Assembly: GCA_027490915.1 (NCBI GenBank)
Contig: JAIXXG010000133.1
Location: forward strand, 1-64,000
DNA from: Microbacteriaceae bacterium
GTDB lineage: Bacteria; Actinomycetota; Actinomycetes; Actinomycetales; Microbacteriaceae
Reading direction: 5' to 3'
Length of the DNA: 64,000 bases
Shown: piece by piece, positions 52,423-63,024 of the stretch
Position numbering within the stretch: the first letter of the stretch is position 1
Layout of the letters: each line of letters starts with the position of its first letter
Notes under the pieces: generated by a model
The model's database searches: none
The model's input: the letters and a program-made list of their open reading frames with translations, nothing else
What the model was told of the DNA's origin: nothing
Position numbers and translations under genes: made by a program

Positions 52423-53214
52423 ATGGGTTCCGCGACGCGCAGCGCCCTGACCTCGGCCCGCACCGCGCTGGCCGAGGCGACGGGTGTCGACCTCGCGGTC
52501 GGCGAGCAGCTGCTCGCCGCCGCGCGCACCATCGGCTCGTCGCCGCAGCTGCTGAGCGCCCTGGCGAATCCCTCGGCCGATGCCGCGGGCACGCGGGCGC
52601 TCGTCGCGACGGTGTTCGCCGAGCTCGGCGCGACGGCTCGTGGCCTGCTCGACGTCGTGGTGAGCAGCCGGTGGTCGAGCGGAGATGACATGCTCGCCGG
52701 CATCGAAGAGATGGGCATCCGTGCGATCGCCGCCTCGGCGAAGGCCCCGGGCGTCATCGAGGCGCAGCTGTTCGAGTTCGGCCGTGCCGTCACGTCGGAT
52801 GCGGAGCTCGAGCTCGCGATCGGCAGCAAGCGCGGCTCGGCCGCGGGCAAGCTATCCCTCGTCACGAGCCTGCTCGGCGCTGCCGCGCTGCCGCAGACGG
52901 TCGCGATCGCGGGTCACCTCGTGCAGCAGCCGCGCGGCCGCCGTATCGGCGAGCTCGTGCGCAGCGCCGTCACGACTGTCGCCGACACCGCCGGCAAGGG
53001 CGTCGCCACGGTCACCGTTGCGCGTCCGCTCACGGCCGCGCAGCTCGCGGCCGTCACCGCCAGCATCGCGCGCCGGTACGGCCGCGACCACGTCATCAAC
53101 CAGGTCGTCGAGCCCGCCCTCATCGGCGGGGTGCGCGTGCAGGTCGGCGATGAGGTCATCGACGGCAGCATCGCCTCGCGCCTGGCGGATGTGAGACTTC
53201 AGCTCGCCGGCTAG
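52423..53214 (+). CDS. atpH: ATP synthase F1 subunit delta
   Basis: A 263-residue delta subunit that joins the F1 head to the b stalk. The N-terminal helical bundle (SARTALAEATGVDLAVGEQLL) and C-terminal VTVARPLTAAQLAAVTASIARRYGRDHVINQVVEPALIGGVRVQVGDEVIDGSI region are typical; the length is that of the longer actinobacterial form without the b-delta fusion known from Mycobacterium. Confidence 0.96.
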   Translation: MGSATRSALTSARTALAEATGVDLAVGEQLLAAARTIGSSPQLLSALANPSADAAGTRALVATVFAELGATARGLLDVVVSSRWSSGDDMLAGIEEMGIRAIAASAKAPGVIEAQLFEFGRAVTSDAELELAIGSKRGSAAGKLSLVTSLLGAAALPQTVAIAGHLVQQPRGRRIGELVRSAVTTVADTAGKGVATVTVARPLTAAQLAAVTASIARRYGRDHVINQVVEPALIGGVRVQVGDEVIDGSIASRLADVRLQLAG

Positions 53215-53276
53215 GCGCAGCTCACCGACAACCAGACGAGCAGCCGCAGGGGTGCTCGAACGAATAAGGGAAGAAC

Positions 53277-54911
53277 ATGGCAGAACTGACGATCAGCCCG
53301 GACGAGATCCGCGACGCGCTGAAGAACTTCGCGAAGTCCTACGCCCCCGGCACGGCTGTCGCCACCGAGGTCGGCCACGTCATCGACGCCGCCGACGGCA
53401 TCGCCCACGTCGAGGGCCTGCCCGGCGTCATGGCCAACGAGCTCATCCGCTTCTCCGACGGCACCCTGGGCCTCGCCCAGAACCTCGACGAGAACGAGAT
53501 CGGTGTCGTCGTGCTCGGTGAGTTCACCGGCATCGTCGAGGGCATGGAGGTCACCCGCACCGGCGAGGTGCTCTCGGTGCCCGTCGGCGACGGCTACCTC
53601 GGCCGCGTCGTCGACCCGCTCGGCGCGCCCATCGACGGTCTCGGCGAGATCGCCAGCGAGGGCCGCCGCGCACTCGAGCTGCAGGCGCCCGGCGTCATGC
53701 AGCGCAAGAGCGTGCACGAGCCGCTTCAGACCGGCATCAAGGCCATCGACGCGATGATCCCCGTCGGTCGCGGCCAGCGTCAGCTCATCATCGGCGACCG
53801 CCAGACCGGCAAGACCGCGATCGCGATCGACACGATCATCAACCAGAAGGCCAACTGGGAGTCGGGCGACGTCACCAAGCAGGTGCGCTGCATCTACGTC
53901 GCCATCGGCCAGAAGGGCTCGACCATCGCCGCCGTCAAGGGCGCGCTGGAGGAGGCCGGGGCGATGGAGTACACCACCATCGTCGCCGCCCCCGCGTCCG
54001 ACCCCGCCGGCTTCAAGTACCTCGCTCCCTACACTGGCTCGGCCATCGGCCAGCACTGGATGTACGGCGGCAAGCACGTGCTGATCATCTTCGACGACCT
54101 GTCGAAGCAGGCCGAGGCCTACCGCGCCGTGTCGCTGCTGCTGCGCCGCCCGCCGGGGCGCGAGGCGTACCCCGGTGACGTCTTCTACCTGCACTCCCGT
54201 CTGCTCGAGCGCTGCGCGAAGCTGTCCGACGAGCTGGGTGCCGGCTCGATGACCGGTCTGCCGATCATCGAGACCAAGGCCAACGACGTCTCGGCGTACA
54301 TCCCGACCAACGTGATCTCGATCACCGACGGTCAGATCTTCCTGCAGTCCGACCTCTTCAACGCCAACCAGCGCCCGGCGGTCGACGTGGGTATCTCGGT
54401 CTCCCGCGTCGGTGGCGACGCGCAGGTCAAGAGCATCAAGAAGGTCTCCGGCACCTTGAAGCTCGAGCTCGCGCAGTACCGCTCGCTCGAGGCCTTCGCG
54501 ATGTTCGCGAGCGACCTCGACGCGGCCAGCCGCCGTCAGCTCGCGCGCGGCGCGCGCCTCACCGAGCTGCTCAAGCAGCCGCAGTACTCGCCGTACCCGG
54601 TCGAGGAGCAGGTCGTCTCGATCTGGGCGGGCACGAAGGGCAAGCTCGACACGATCGACGTCGACGACGTGCTGCGCTTCGAGGCCGAGCTGCTCGACCA
54701 CCTGCGCCGCAACACGAGCATCCTCACGACGCTCCGCGAGACCAACGTGCTCGACGACGCGACCGAGGCCGAGCTCGAGAAGGCCGTCGACGCCTTCGTC
54801 ATCGCCTTCCAGGGCGGCGAGGAGGGCGGCGTGCACGCCGGCAACGAGCAGTTCGAGGCGACCGAGGCCGAGGACATCAACCAGGAGAAGATCGTCCGCC
54901 GCAAGAAGTAG
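53277..54911 (+). CDS. atpA: ATP synthase F1 subunit alpha
   Basis: A 544-residue non-catalytic nucleotide-binding subunit. Walker [10 protein letters not shown] (about 171-179), the alpha signature [14 protein letters not shown] (about 363-376) with the catalytic-site Arg finger, and a C-terminal extension of about 30 acidic residues beyond the usual end ([26 protein letters not shown]), as in other actinobacteria. AAGGGAAG precedes the ATG. A strong hairpin follows the stop. Confidence 0.98.
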   Translation: MAELTISPDEIRDALKNFAKSYAPGTAVATEVGHVIDAADGIAHVEGLPGVMANELIRFSDGTLGLAQNLDENEIGVVVLGEFTGIVEGMEVTRTGEVLSVPVGDGYLGRVVDPLGAPIDGLGEIASEGRRALELQAPGVMQRKSVHEPLQTGIKAIDAMIPVGRGQRQLIIGDRQTGKTAIAIDTIINQKANWESGDVTKQVRCIYVAIGQKGSTIAAVKGALEEAGAMEYTTIVAAPASDPAGFKYLAPYTGSAIGQHWMYGGKHVLIIFDDLSKQAEAYRAVSLLLRRPPGREAYPGDVFYLHSRLLERCAKLSDELGAGSMTGLPIIETKANDVSAYIPTNVISITDGQIFLQSDLFNANQRPAVDVGISVSRVGGDAQVKSIKKVSGTLKLELAQYRSLEAFAMFASDLDAASRRQLARGARLTELLKQPQYSPYPVEEQVVSIWAGTKGKLDTIDVDDVLRFEAELLDHLRRNTSILTTLRETNVLDDATEAELEKAVDAFVIAFQGGEEGGVHAGNEQFEATEAEDINQEKIVRRKK

Positions 54912-54915
54912 GGGC

Positions 54916-54934
54916 CCGGGCGCGCAGCGCCCGG
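54916..54934 (+). other. Intra-operon hairpin between atpA and atpG
   Basis: CCGGGCGC / GCGCCCGG, perfect 8-bp stem with a 3-base GCA loop, four bases after the atpA stop, in the longest spacer (83 bases) of the atp operon. It may stabilise upstream mRNA ends or cause partial termination, helping set alpha above gamma. Inference only. Confidence 0.6.
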
Positions 54935-54994
54935 CATCCCGCTTCGCCTCGGCGATGACCTCACCCGCACTCGACCAAGAAACGGAATCAGCAC

Positions 54995-57381
<2,387 letters not shown>

Positions 57382-57383
57382 CC

Positions 57384-57644
57384 ATGGCCGAGCTCACGGT
57401 GAGCGTCGTCTCGGCCGACCGCGAGGTCTGGTCGGGGCGCGCGAAGCAGATCGTCGCGCGCACCACCGAGGGCGAGATCGGTGTGCTGCCGGGCCACGAG
57501 CCGCTGCTGGGCATCCTCAGCGCGGGCGAGGTGCGCATCACGCCGACCGAGGGCGACGTCATCGTCGCGAAGGCCGAAGACGGCTTCCTCTCGGTCGAGA
57601 ACAACACCGTCACGATCGTCGCCGGCGCCGCCGCGCTCGTCTAG
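57384..57644 (+). CDS. atpC: ATP synthase F1 subunit epsilon
   Basis: An 86-residue short epsilon subunit consisting of the N-terminal beta-sandwich (LTVSVVSADREVWSG, GEIGVLPGHEPLLGIL, VEDG-type AEDGFLSVENNTVTIV). The C-terminal two-helix domain that inhibits ATP hydrolysis in E. coli and Bacillus is absent, so any inhibition must work differently. Last gene of the operon; no clear hairpin follows before yaaA. Confidence 0.96.
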   Translation: MAELTVSVVSADREVWSGRAKQIVARTTEGEIGVLPGHEPLLGILSAGEVRITPTEGDVIVAKAEDGFLSVENNTVTIVAGAAALV

Positions 57645-57677
57645 TCGAGTGCGGCGGCCCCGCGACGGGCGGCGCGC

Positions 57678-58469
57678 ATGAGACTGCTGCTGCCGCCCTC
57701 CGAGACCAAGCGCGACGGCGGCGCGGGCGCACCGCTGGAGCTTACGGCGCTGAGCTTCCCCGCGCTGACAGAGGCCCGGCGCACCGTCATGGGCGCTCTC
57801 GAGCGGCTCTGCGCCGACGACGCTGCCGCCGCGCGGGCGCTCACGCTCAGCCCGAAGGCGGCGGTCGCCGAGCTCGCGCGCAACCGGGCCCTGCGCTCGA
57901 GCCCGACCATGCCCGCCATCGAGCGCTACACCGGGGTGCTCTACGACGCGCTCGCGGTGGAGGAGTGGGGCGCGGATGCCCGCGCGCGAGCATCCGCGCA
58001 CATCATCGTGCACTCGGCATTGTTCGGTCTCGTGGCGGCCGATGACGCCGTGCCCGCCTACCGGCTCTCGCACGACTCGCGGCTGCCCGACCTGCGCCTG
58101 CGCGCGCATTGGGCGGAGGCGAACGCTCGTGTGCTGGAGTCGCTGCCCGGCCCGCTCATCGACCTCCGGTCGGAGGGCTACGCGGCCCTGGGCCCGCTGC
58201 CGCGTCGCCCCGATGCGCTGTTCGTGCGCGTCGTCGCGATCGGCGACGATGGCGTCGCGCGGGCGCTCAACCACTTCAACAAGAAGGGCAAGGGGGAGTT
58301 CGTGCGGGCGCTGCTCGAGGCCGGCCCGCTGCCGGCTTCGGTCGACGACCTGTGCGCGGCGGCGACGGCGCTGGGCTGGCCGCTGCGGCGCCTGCCCGCT
58401 CCTGAGCTCGGGGGGAAGCGCGATGAGCTGGAGCTCGTCGTGCCGGGCACCCTGCCCTCCGCCCGCTAG
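57678..58469 (+). CDS. yaaA: Peroxide stress protein YaaA (DUF328/UPF0246)
   Basis: A 263-residue YaaA-family protein. The family marks are LLPPSETK (4-11), the ERYTGVLYDAL block (about 80-90), HSALFGLV (about 112-119), YRLSHDSRLP and the C-terminal HFNKKGKGEFVRALL (about 207-221). YaaA lowers free iron and DNA damage under hydrogen peroxide in E. coli. It lies 33 bases after atpC and may share its transcript. The stop is inside a 22-bp direct repeat, and the gene converges on two DNA-repair genes. Confidence 0.95.
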   Translation: MRLLLPPSETKRDGGAGAPLELTALSFPALTEARRTVMGALERLCADDAAAARALTLSPKAAVAELARNRALRSSPTMPAIERYTGVLYDALAVEEWGADARARASAHIIVHSALFGLVAADDAVPAYRLSHDSRLPDLRLRAHWAEANARVLESLPGPLIDLRSEGYAALGPLPRRPDALFVRVVAIGDDGVARALNHFNKKGKGEFVRALLEAGPLPASVDDLCAAATALGWPLRRLPAPELGGKRDELELVVPGTLPSAR

Positions 58470-58539
58470 CCCGCGCGCCAGCCCCGGACCCGGCGGCGAG
58501 CCACGGCCCGTGATCCTGCCCGCTAGCCCGCGCGCCAGC
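58461..58539. repeat. 22-bp direct repeat carrying the stop codons of two convergent genes
   Basis: The same 22 bases, beginning GCCCGCTAGCCCGCGCG, occur at 58461-58482 and 58518-58539. The palindromic GCTAGC in copy 1 gives the yaaA TAG; in copy 2, read on the other strand, it gives the TAG of the 3-methyladenine glycosylase gene. Confidence 0.9.
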
Positions 58540-59113
58540 AGCCCGCGAGGTGGTCGTCGACGAGCCCCGCGGACTGCATGAGGGCATAGGTCGTCGTGGG
58601 GCCGACGAATCGCAGGCCGCGCGCTTTGAGGGCGCGGGCGAGCGCGATGGATTCCGCGGTCGTGGCGGGCAGCTCGTCGAGCCGAGCGGGGCGGTCGCCC
58701 GGGGTGCGCGGCGCGGGGCGGTGGCTCCAGACGAGCGTGTCGAGACCGCCCGGCTCGTCGGCGAGCCAGTCGCGCAGCACCCGGGCGTTGGCGATCGTCG
58801 CCTCGATCTTGGCCCGATTGCGGATGATGCCCTCGTCGGCCATGAGGCGGGCGACGTCGGCATCGTCGTAGTCGGCGACGCGGTTCCAGTCGAAGCCGTC
58901 GAACGCGCGCCGGAAGCCCTCCCGCCGGCGGAGGATGGTGATCCACGACAGCCCGCTCTGGAAGGCCTCGAGGCTCAGCTTCTCGTAGAGGGCGCGGTCG
59001 CCGTGCAGCGCCATGCCCCACTCGTCGTCGTGGTAGCGCTCGTAGATCGGGTCGGCGCCGACCCACGCGCAGCGGGGGCGGCCGTCGTCGCCGCGACGCA
59101 GGCTCCTGCTCAC
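58523..59113 (-). CDS. tag: DNA-3-methyladenine glycosylase I
   Basis: A 196-residue Tag-type glycosylase that removes 3-methyladenine from alkylated DNA. The zinc-snap ligands are visible: Cys in RCAWVG (about 15), His in YHDDEWG (about 27-33) and the C-terminal DDHLAGCW; LSWITILRRREGFRRAF (about 57-73) is the helix-hairpin-helix region and GPTTTYALMQSAGLV the recognition segment. GTG 59113 overlaps the stop of ogt (GTGA), coupling two alkylation-repair genes. The final codons lie in the 22-bp repeat copy. Confidence 0.95.
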   Translation of the reverse strand: MSRSLRRGDDGRPRCAWVGADPIYERYHDDEWGMALHGDRALYEKLSLEAFQSGLSWITILRRREGFRRAFDGFDWNRVADYDDADVARLMADEGIIRNRAKIEATIANARVLRDWLADEPGGLDTLVWSHRPAPRTPGDRPARLDELPATTAESIALARALKARGLRFVGPTTTYALMQSAGLVDDHLAGCWRAG

Positions 59114-59610
59114 CGGTGGGCGATTCCCTCGTGATCGAGCAGCCAGGCCTTCGTCGTGATGCCGTCGCCCGCGCTGTAGCCGGTGATGCGGCCGTCGCCC
59201 GCCAGCACCCTGTGGCAGGGGATCAGCAGCGGCACCGGGTTGGCTCCGACCGCGCCGCCGACTGCACGGCCCGCCGTCGCGCGGCCGGTCGCCCGCCCGA
59301 GCTCGCCGTAGCCCCGCACCGCCCCGAACGGGATCTGCTGGAGCTGCTGCCAGATCTGCTGCTGGAAGGGCGTGCCGTCGACGCGGACGGGCACGGTGAA
59401 CGTGCGGCGCTGCCCGCCGAAGTACTCGGCCAGCTCGGCGGCGGCCTGCCGCAGCACCGGGGTGGGGTGCTCGGGCCGGCCGTCGGTCGACAGTCGACCG
59501 GCCGTGGCGATCTCGAGCCGGGTCACCGCCTCGGTATCGCCGAGCAGCGCGATGCGGCCGAGGGGAGAGTCGATGACGAGCAGCCCCGAGGGGGCGGGAG
59601 GAGTGGGCAT
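59110..59610 (-). CDS. ogt: Methylated-DNA--protein-cysteine methyltransferase
   Basis: A 166-residue suicide enzyme that transfers methyl groups from O6-methylguanine to its own Cys. Active site LIPCHRVLAGDG (about 128-139, PCHRV), DNA-binding helix-turn-helix FQQQIWQQLQQIPFGAVRGYGELGRATGR (about 82-110) and the N-terminal PLGRIALLGD domain. TAGCCT lies six bases before the ATG (leaderless layout). It is upstream of and overlaps tag. No Ada regulatory domain. Confidence 0.96.
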   Translation of the reverse strand: MPTPPAPSGLLVIDSPLGRIALLGDTEAVTRLEIATAGRLSTDGRPEHPTPVLRQAAAELAEYFGGQRRTFTVPVRVDGTPFQQQIWQQLQQIPFGAVRGYGELGRATGRATAGRAVGGAVGANPVPLLIPCHRVLAGDGRITGYSAGDGITTKAWLLDHEGIAHR

Positions 59611-59708
59611 GCACCGAGGCTAGTCGCGGTGAGCATCCGTGACCGGCGGTTTTCGGACATCGGGATGGCGGCCGTCGAGCGCACAGCGGGGGAGGGGAGG
59701 ATGGGACC

Positions 59709-60683
59709 ATGACCGCGATGCCCCTGCGCCCCCTGGGCGGCTCCGACCTGCTCGTCTCTGCCGTCGGCCTCGGCTGCAACAACTTCGGCCGTCCGGGCTC
59801 GGCGACCGAGGATCAGCCCGGCACCGACCGCGTGCTGCACGCCGCGATCGAGCACGGCATCACGCTGCTCGACACGGCCGAGATGTACGGCTACGCGCAC
59901 GGCCGCAGCGAAGAGATGATGGGCCGCGCGCTCGTCGGGCGTCGCGATCAGGTCGTGATCGCGACGAAGTTCGGCCACGCGGAGTTCACGAACCCCGACC
60001 TTCCGGGTGTGCCGCCCGCGTCGCGGCGGTACATCCGCGCGGCGATCGAGGGCTCGCTGCGGCGTCTCGGAACCGACTACGTCGACCTGTATCAGCTGCA
60101 CACGCCCGACCCCACGACCCCGATCGACGAGACCCTCGCGGCTCTGCACGAGCTCGTGGATGAGGGGAAGGTGCGCGCCATCGGACACTCGAACCTGACA
60201 GCCGCGCAGACCGTCGCGGCCGACGACGCGGCGCGCGCCGGCGCCCACCCGCCCTTCGTGTCGGCCCAGCTCGAGTACAGCCTGCTCGTGCGCGACGCCG
60301 ACGCGCTGCTGCCGATGCTCGTCGAGCGCGGGATCGGGCTGCTGCCGTACTTCCCGCTCGCGAACGGCCTGTTCACCGGCAAGTTCACGCGCGAGGGCGG
60401 CCCGGCCGACAGCCGGATCATGCGCCAGCGCCCGCACGTGGCGACCGATGCGCCGTGGGATGCGATCGAGGCGTTCCGCGATCTTGCCGCCGATCGCGAG
60501 GTCGGGATGCTCGAGGCGACGATGGGGTGGCTGCTCAGCCGTCCGGCCTTGGCCTCGGTGATCGCGGGAGCCACGACGGTCGATCAGGTCGCGCAGAACG
60601 CCGCGGCCGCCACGGCGTGGACCCCCGATGCGGAGGCGCTCGCGACGATCGACCGGCTCTTCCCGCCGCCGGTCGGCAGCTGA
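59709..60683 (+). CDS. Aldo/keto reductase family oxidoreductase
   Basis: A 324-residue TIM-barrel NADPH oxidoreductase. The catalytic tetrad is visible: Asp in LLDTAEMYG (Asp and Tyr, about 54-62), Lys in VVIATKFGH (about 86) and His in LYQLHTPDP (about 126). The C-terminal GATTVDQVAQNAAA cofactor segment is present. Substrate unknown. AGGGGAGGATGG gives a strong ribosome site. A 7-bp hairpin with the convergent gene's stop in its loop follows. Confidence 0.94.
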   Translation: MTAMPLRPLGGSDLLVSAVGLGCNNFGRPGSATEDQPGTDRVLHAAIEHGITLLDTAEMYGYAHGRSEEMMGRALVGRRDQVVIATKFGHAEFTNPDLPGVPPASRRYIRAAIEGSLRRLGTDYVDLYQLHTPDPTTPIDETLAALHELVDEGKVRAIGHSNLTAAQTVAADDAARAGAHPPFVSAQLEYSLLVRDADALLPMLVERGIGLLPYFPLANGLFTGKFTREGGPADSRIMRQRPHVATDAPWDAIEAFRDLAADREVGMLEATMGWLLSRPALASVIAGATTVDQVAQNAAAATAWTPDAEALATIDRLFPPPVGS

Positions 60684-60687
60684 GCGG

Positions 60688-60709
60688 CGGCGCCTGAGCT
60701 ACGGCGCCG
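60688..60709. terminator. Hairpin between convergent aldo/keto reductase and HExxH protein genes
   Basis: CGGCGCC / GGCGCCG, 7-bp stem, 8-base loop holding the stop codon (60699-60701) of the minus-strand gene. Confidence 0.55.
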
Positions 60710-61760
60710 GCGCCGCGTCGCCCGGCGCGAGCGGCTGCGGGTCGATGTTGAGGTCCTTGTCGAGCGCCGCGGCCTCCTCGTTCAGGGCCGTGAACTCTTC
60801 CACCAGGGCGTTGTACGTGTCGATCTTCGCGTTCGTCGCCTCGATCGAGCGCGTCAGGGCGGCCTGACGATCGAGCAGCGCCTGGCGATCGCGCTGGAAG
60901 GCCGACTGGCTCGTGTAGCCGCCGGGTCGCGCGGCGCGCGCGTTGAAGGCCGCGATGTCGGCCTCGAGCACCGCCGCCACCTGCTCGGCCGCGGCCTGCT
61001 CGGCGTCGATCTCGGCGCTCAGGCGGTCGATCTCGGCACTCAGGCGCTCGAGCTCGGCCTGCAGCTCGAGGAAGATGGCCTCCACCTGCTTCCACAGAGC
61101 GACGACCTGCGCGCGATCGTCGAAGTAGCGCGCATAGTGCTGCTCGAGCACCTCCGGGATCGTCTCGAGCTCGGTGCCGACGATCGCGTACAGCTCGGGG
61201 ATGCGCGAATCGGGGTCGGCTGCCTCGTACGCTGCGATGCGCTCGACCAGCTCGCTCTCGGCGGGCACGGCGGCGAACGCCTCCTCGAGCGGCGCCACCA
61301 GGGCCGCCTGCTCCTCCGCCGACAGCCGGCTCCACGCCGCGTGCAGCATCTCGTGCGCGGCGACGACCACCTCGAACTCGTCGAGATCGACGTTCGTGAT
61401 GTCGAAGAGGTAGATGCGTCCGTCGGCGAGCGTATAGCACCCGAGCACGCCGATGCCGACCTCGGCCTGCGCGCACACGCGATCGAACTCGCCGTCGGGC
61501 AGCACCTGCGGGGTGCTCGCGTAGAACAGGAAGCGCCCGTGATCGCTCATCGCGCCGCGGGTCGCGTAGCCCGCGATCGCCGGAGTCGGGTCGTACTGCC
61601 AGTACGCCACCAGGTCGCCCACCGTGCGCGGGTTGGCGACCGCCCAGCCGGCCGTGCCGAGCAGGGCGGCCTGCAGCGCGATGCAGACTGAGGCGAGACC
61701 CACGAGCAGCGCCCGGCCGACGCGGGCGCCGCGCGATCGGGGCGGGGGAGGGGCGCTCAT
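60699..61760 (-). CDS. Membrane-anchored HExxH coiled-coil protein of unknown function
   Basis: A 353-residue protein: basic N-terminus, one membrane helix (about 16-40), an extracytoplasmic region with two Cys (FDRVCAQ and VLGCYTLA) and the block VVVAAHEMLHAAWSRLSAEEQAAL (about 131-154) carrying HEMLH, then a long coiled coil (about 200-335; ELQAELERLSAEIDRLSAEIDAEQ). The HExxH block with downstream Glu residues resembles a zinc-peptidase core, but no family name can be given. ATG 61760 was chosen: TAGCGT lies seven bases upstream (leaderless layout); GTG 61769 would overlap the -10. Confidence 0.82.
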   Translation of the reverse strand: MSAPPPPRSRGARVGRALLVGLASVCIALQAALLGTAGWAVANPRTVGDLVAYWQYDPTPAIAGYATRGAMSDHGRFLFYASTPQVLPDGEFDRVCAQAEVGIGVLGCYTLADGRIYLFDITNVDLDEFEVVVAAHEMLHAAWSRLSAEEQAALVAPLEEAFAAVPAESELVERIAAYEAADPDSRIPELYAIVGTELETIPEVLEQHYARYFDDRAQVVALWKQVEAIFLELQAELERLSAEIDRLSAEIDAEQAAAEQVAAVLEADIAAFNARAARPGGYTSQSAFQRDRQALLDRQAALTRSIEATNAKIDTYNALVEEFTALNEEAAALDKDLNIDPQPLAPGDAAPAP

Positions 61761-61788
61761 GTCTGCCACGCTACCGGCGCGGCGCCCC

Positions 61789-62403
61789 TCAGTTCGCGAG
61801 CACCGCGATCGCGGCGTTGAGTGTCGTGACGTAGAGCGCCCAGAACCAGGCGGGCAGCAGCAGCGCGGCGGCGAGGCGGCTGATGTCGCCCGCGCGGATG
61901 ATCGTGGCCAGGATCACGATGTCGAGCACCACGATCAGCACGAGGGCCGCCCACAGCCCCGGAGCGCCCAGCAGCGCTCCGAGTCCGAAGAAGGCCGGCA
62001 TCCAGAGGGCGTGCAGCACGAGGTGGGCCGTGTAGAGGCGCAGGCCGCGCGAGCGGGCGGACGAGTCGGGCGCCCGCCAGAGCAGCCACCCCGCGATCGC
62101 GATGAGGGCGGAGAGCCCCGCCCACACCGGACCGAAGACCGCGTCGGGGGGCGTGAACATGGGCTTCGGCGCGGCCGCGTACCACCCCTCGATCGCGGCG
62201 CCGGCGACGAGGGCGCCGAGCGCTCCGACCGCGGCGGCGAGGGCCAGCAGCGTGACGAGCACAGCGCCCGACCGGGTGCCGCGACGGCCCTCGGCGACGG
62301 GCGCGAACGGGCGGTCGACGGCGGGGGATGCGGCGGCCGAGCTGTGCGGGCGGGCGAGCATGCGCTCCGCATCCGCGCGGTCGCCCGATCGCATCGTGGT
62401 CAC
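61789..62403 (-). CDS. TspO/MBR family protein (first of two tandem copies)
   Basis: A 204-residue membrane protein with about 60 extra N-terminal residues before five helices of the TspO/MBR fold. Typical parts are WYAAAPKPMFTPPDAVFGPVWAGLSAL (loop 1 and helix 2) and LYTAHLVLHALWMPAFF. The usual WxPPxWvFxxvWtxLY motif is decayed here (FTPPDAVFGPVWAGLS). TspO binds tetrapyrroles and sterols and affects stress responses. GTG 62403 has AAGGAGGAG just upstream. It follows the second copy by 109 bases. Confidence 0.87.
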   Translation of the reverse strand: MTTMRSGDRADAERMLARPHSSAAASPAVDRPFAPVAEGRRGTRSGAVLVTLLALAAAVGALGALVAGAAIEGWYAAAPKPMFTPPDAVFGPVWAGLSALIAIAGWLLWRAPDSSARSRGLRLYTAHLVLHALWMPAFFGLGALLGAPGLWAALVLIVVLDIVILATIIRAGDISRLAAALLLPAWFWALYVTTLNAAIAVLAN

Positions 62404-62512
62404 TGCTCCTCCTTCCGCAACCAGGGGAGAGTAGAGGGCGTTCCTCCGAGCATCCTGCGCGCGGCCTGCGCGCCGCATCAGTGCCGCCCCAGCAGCAGCA
62501 CCGCTGGGAGGC

Positions 62513-63022
62513 TCAGTTCAGCAGCGCGATGCCGACCGTGAGAGAGGCGGCGTACATCACCCAGAGCAGGTACGGAACCATGATGACCGCGGCGACGCGG
62601 CGGATCGGCCAGAACTCGGCGATCGTGGCGGCGATCGCGACGAGCAGCAGCATGTGCACGGTCAGCGACAGCCAGGTCGCGGTCTCGCCGATGACGGGGT
62701 ACAGGGCGAAGAACAGGGGCGACCAGATCGCGTTCAGCACGAGCTGCACCACGTAGAGCGTGAGGGCCCGCTCGACGCGGCGGCGCCGGCGCTCCCGCCA
62801 GATGAGCCACGCGGCCACCGAGGTCGCGAGGTACAGAACGGTCCACACCGCGGCGAACACCCAGTTCGGCGGCGTCCACTCGGGTCGCACGGCCTCGGCG
62901 TACCAGCCCTGGATGTAGGGCTGCGAGATCGCCGAGCCGAGCTGGGCCGAAGCTACGTTGACCCCGACGATGAGGCCGAGCACGAGCGCGGAGAGCGCGA
63001 CCGCCCGCGTGTTGCCGCGCAC
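62513..63022 (-). CDS. TspO/MBR family protein (second of two tandem copies)
   Basis: A 169-residue five-helix TspO/MBR protein with the classic signature EWTPPNWVFAAVWTVLYLAT (about 47-66) and the LNAIWSPLFFAL helix (about 94-105). It is closer to the family consensus than the neighbour at 61789, so that one is probably the diverged duplicate. GTG 63022 lies two bases after the stop of the FAD oxidoreductase gene, with no ribosome site of its own, implying translational coupling. Confidence 0.92.
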   Translation of the reverse strand: MRGNTRAVALSALVLGLIVGVNVASAQLGSAISQPYIQGWYAEAVRPEWTPPNWVFAAVWTVLYLATSVAAWLIWRERRRRRVERALTLYVVQLVLNAIWSPLFFALYPVIGETATWLSLTVHMLLLVAIAATIAEFWPIRRVAAVIMVPYLLWVMYAASLTVGIALLN

Positions 63023-63024
63023 GG

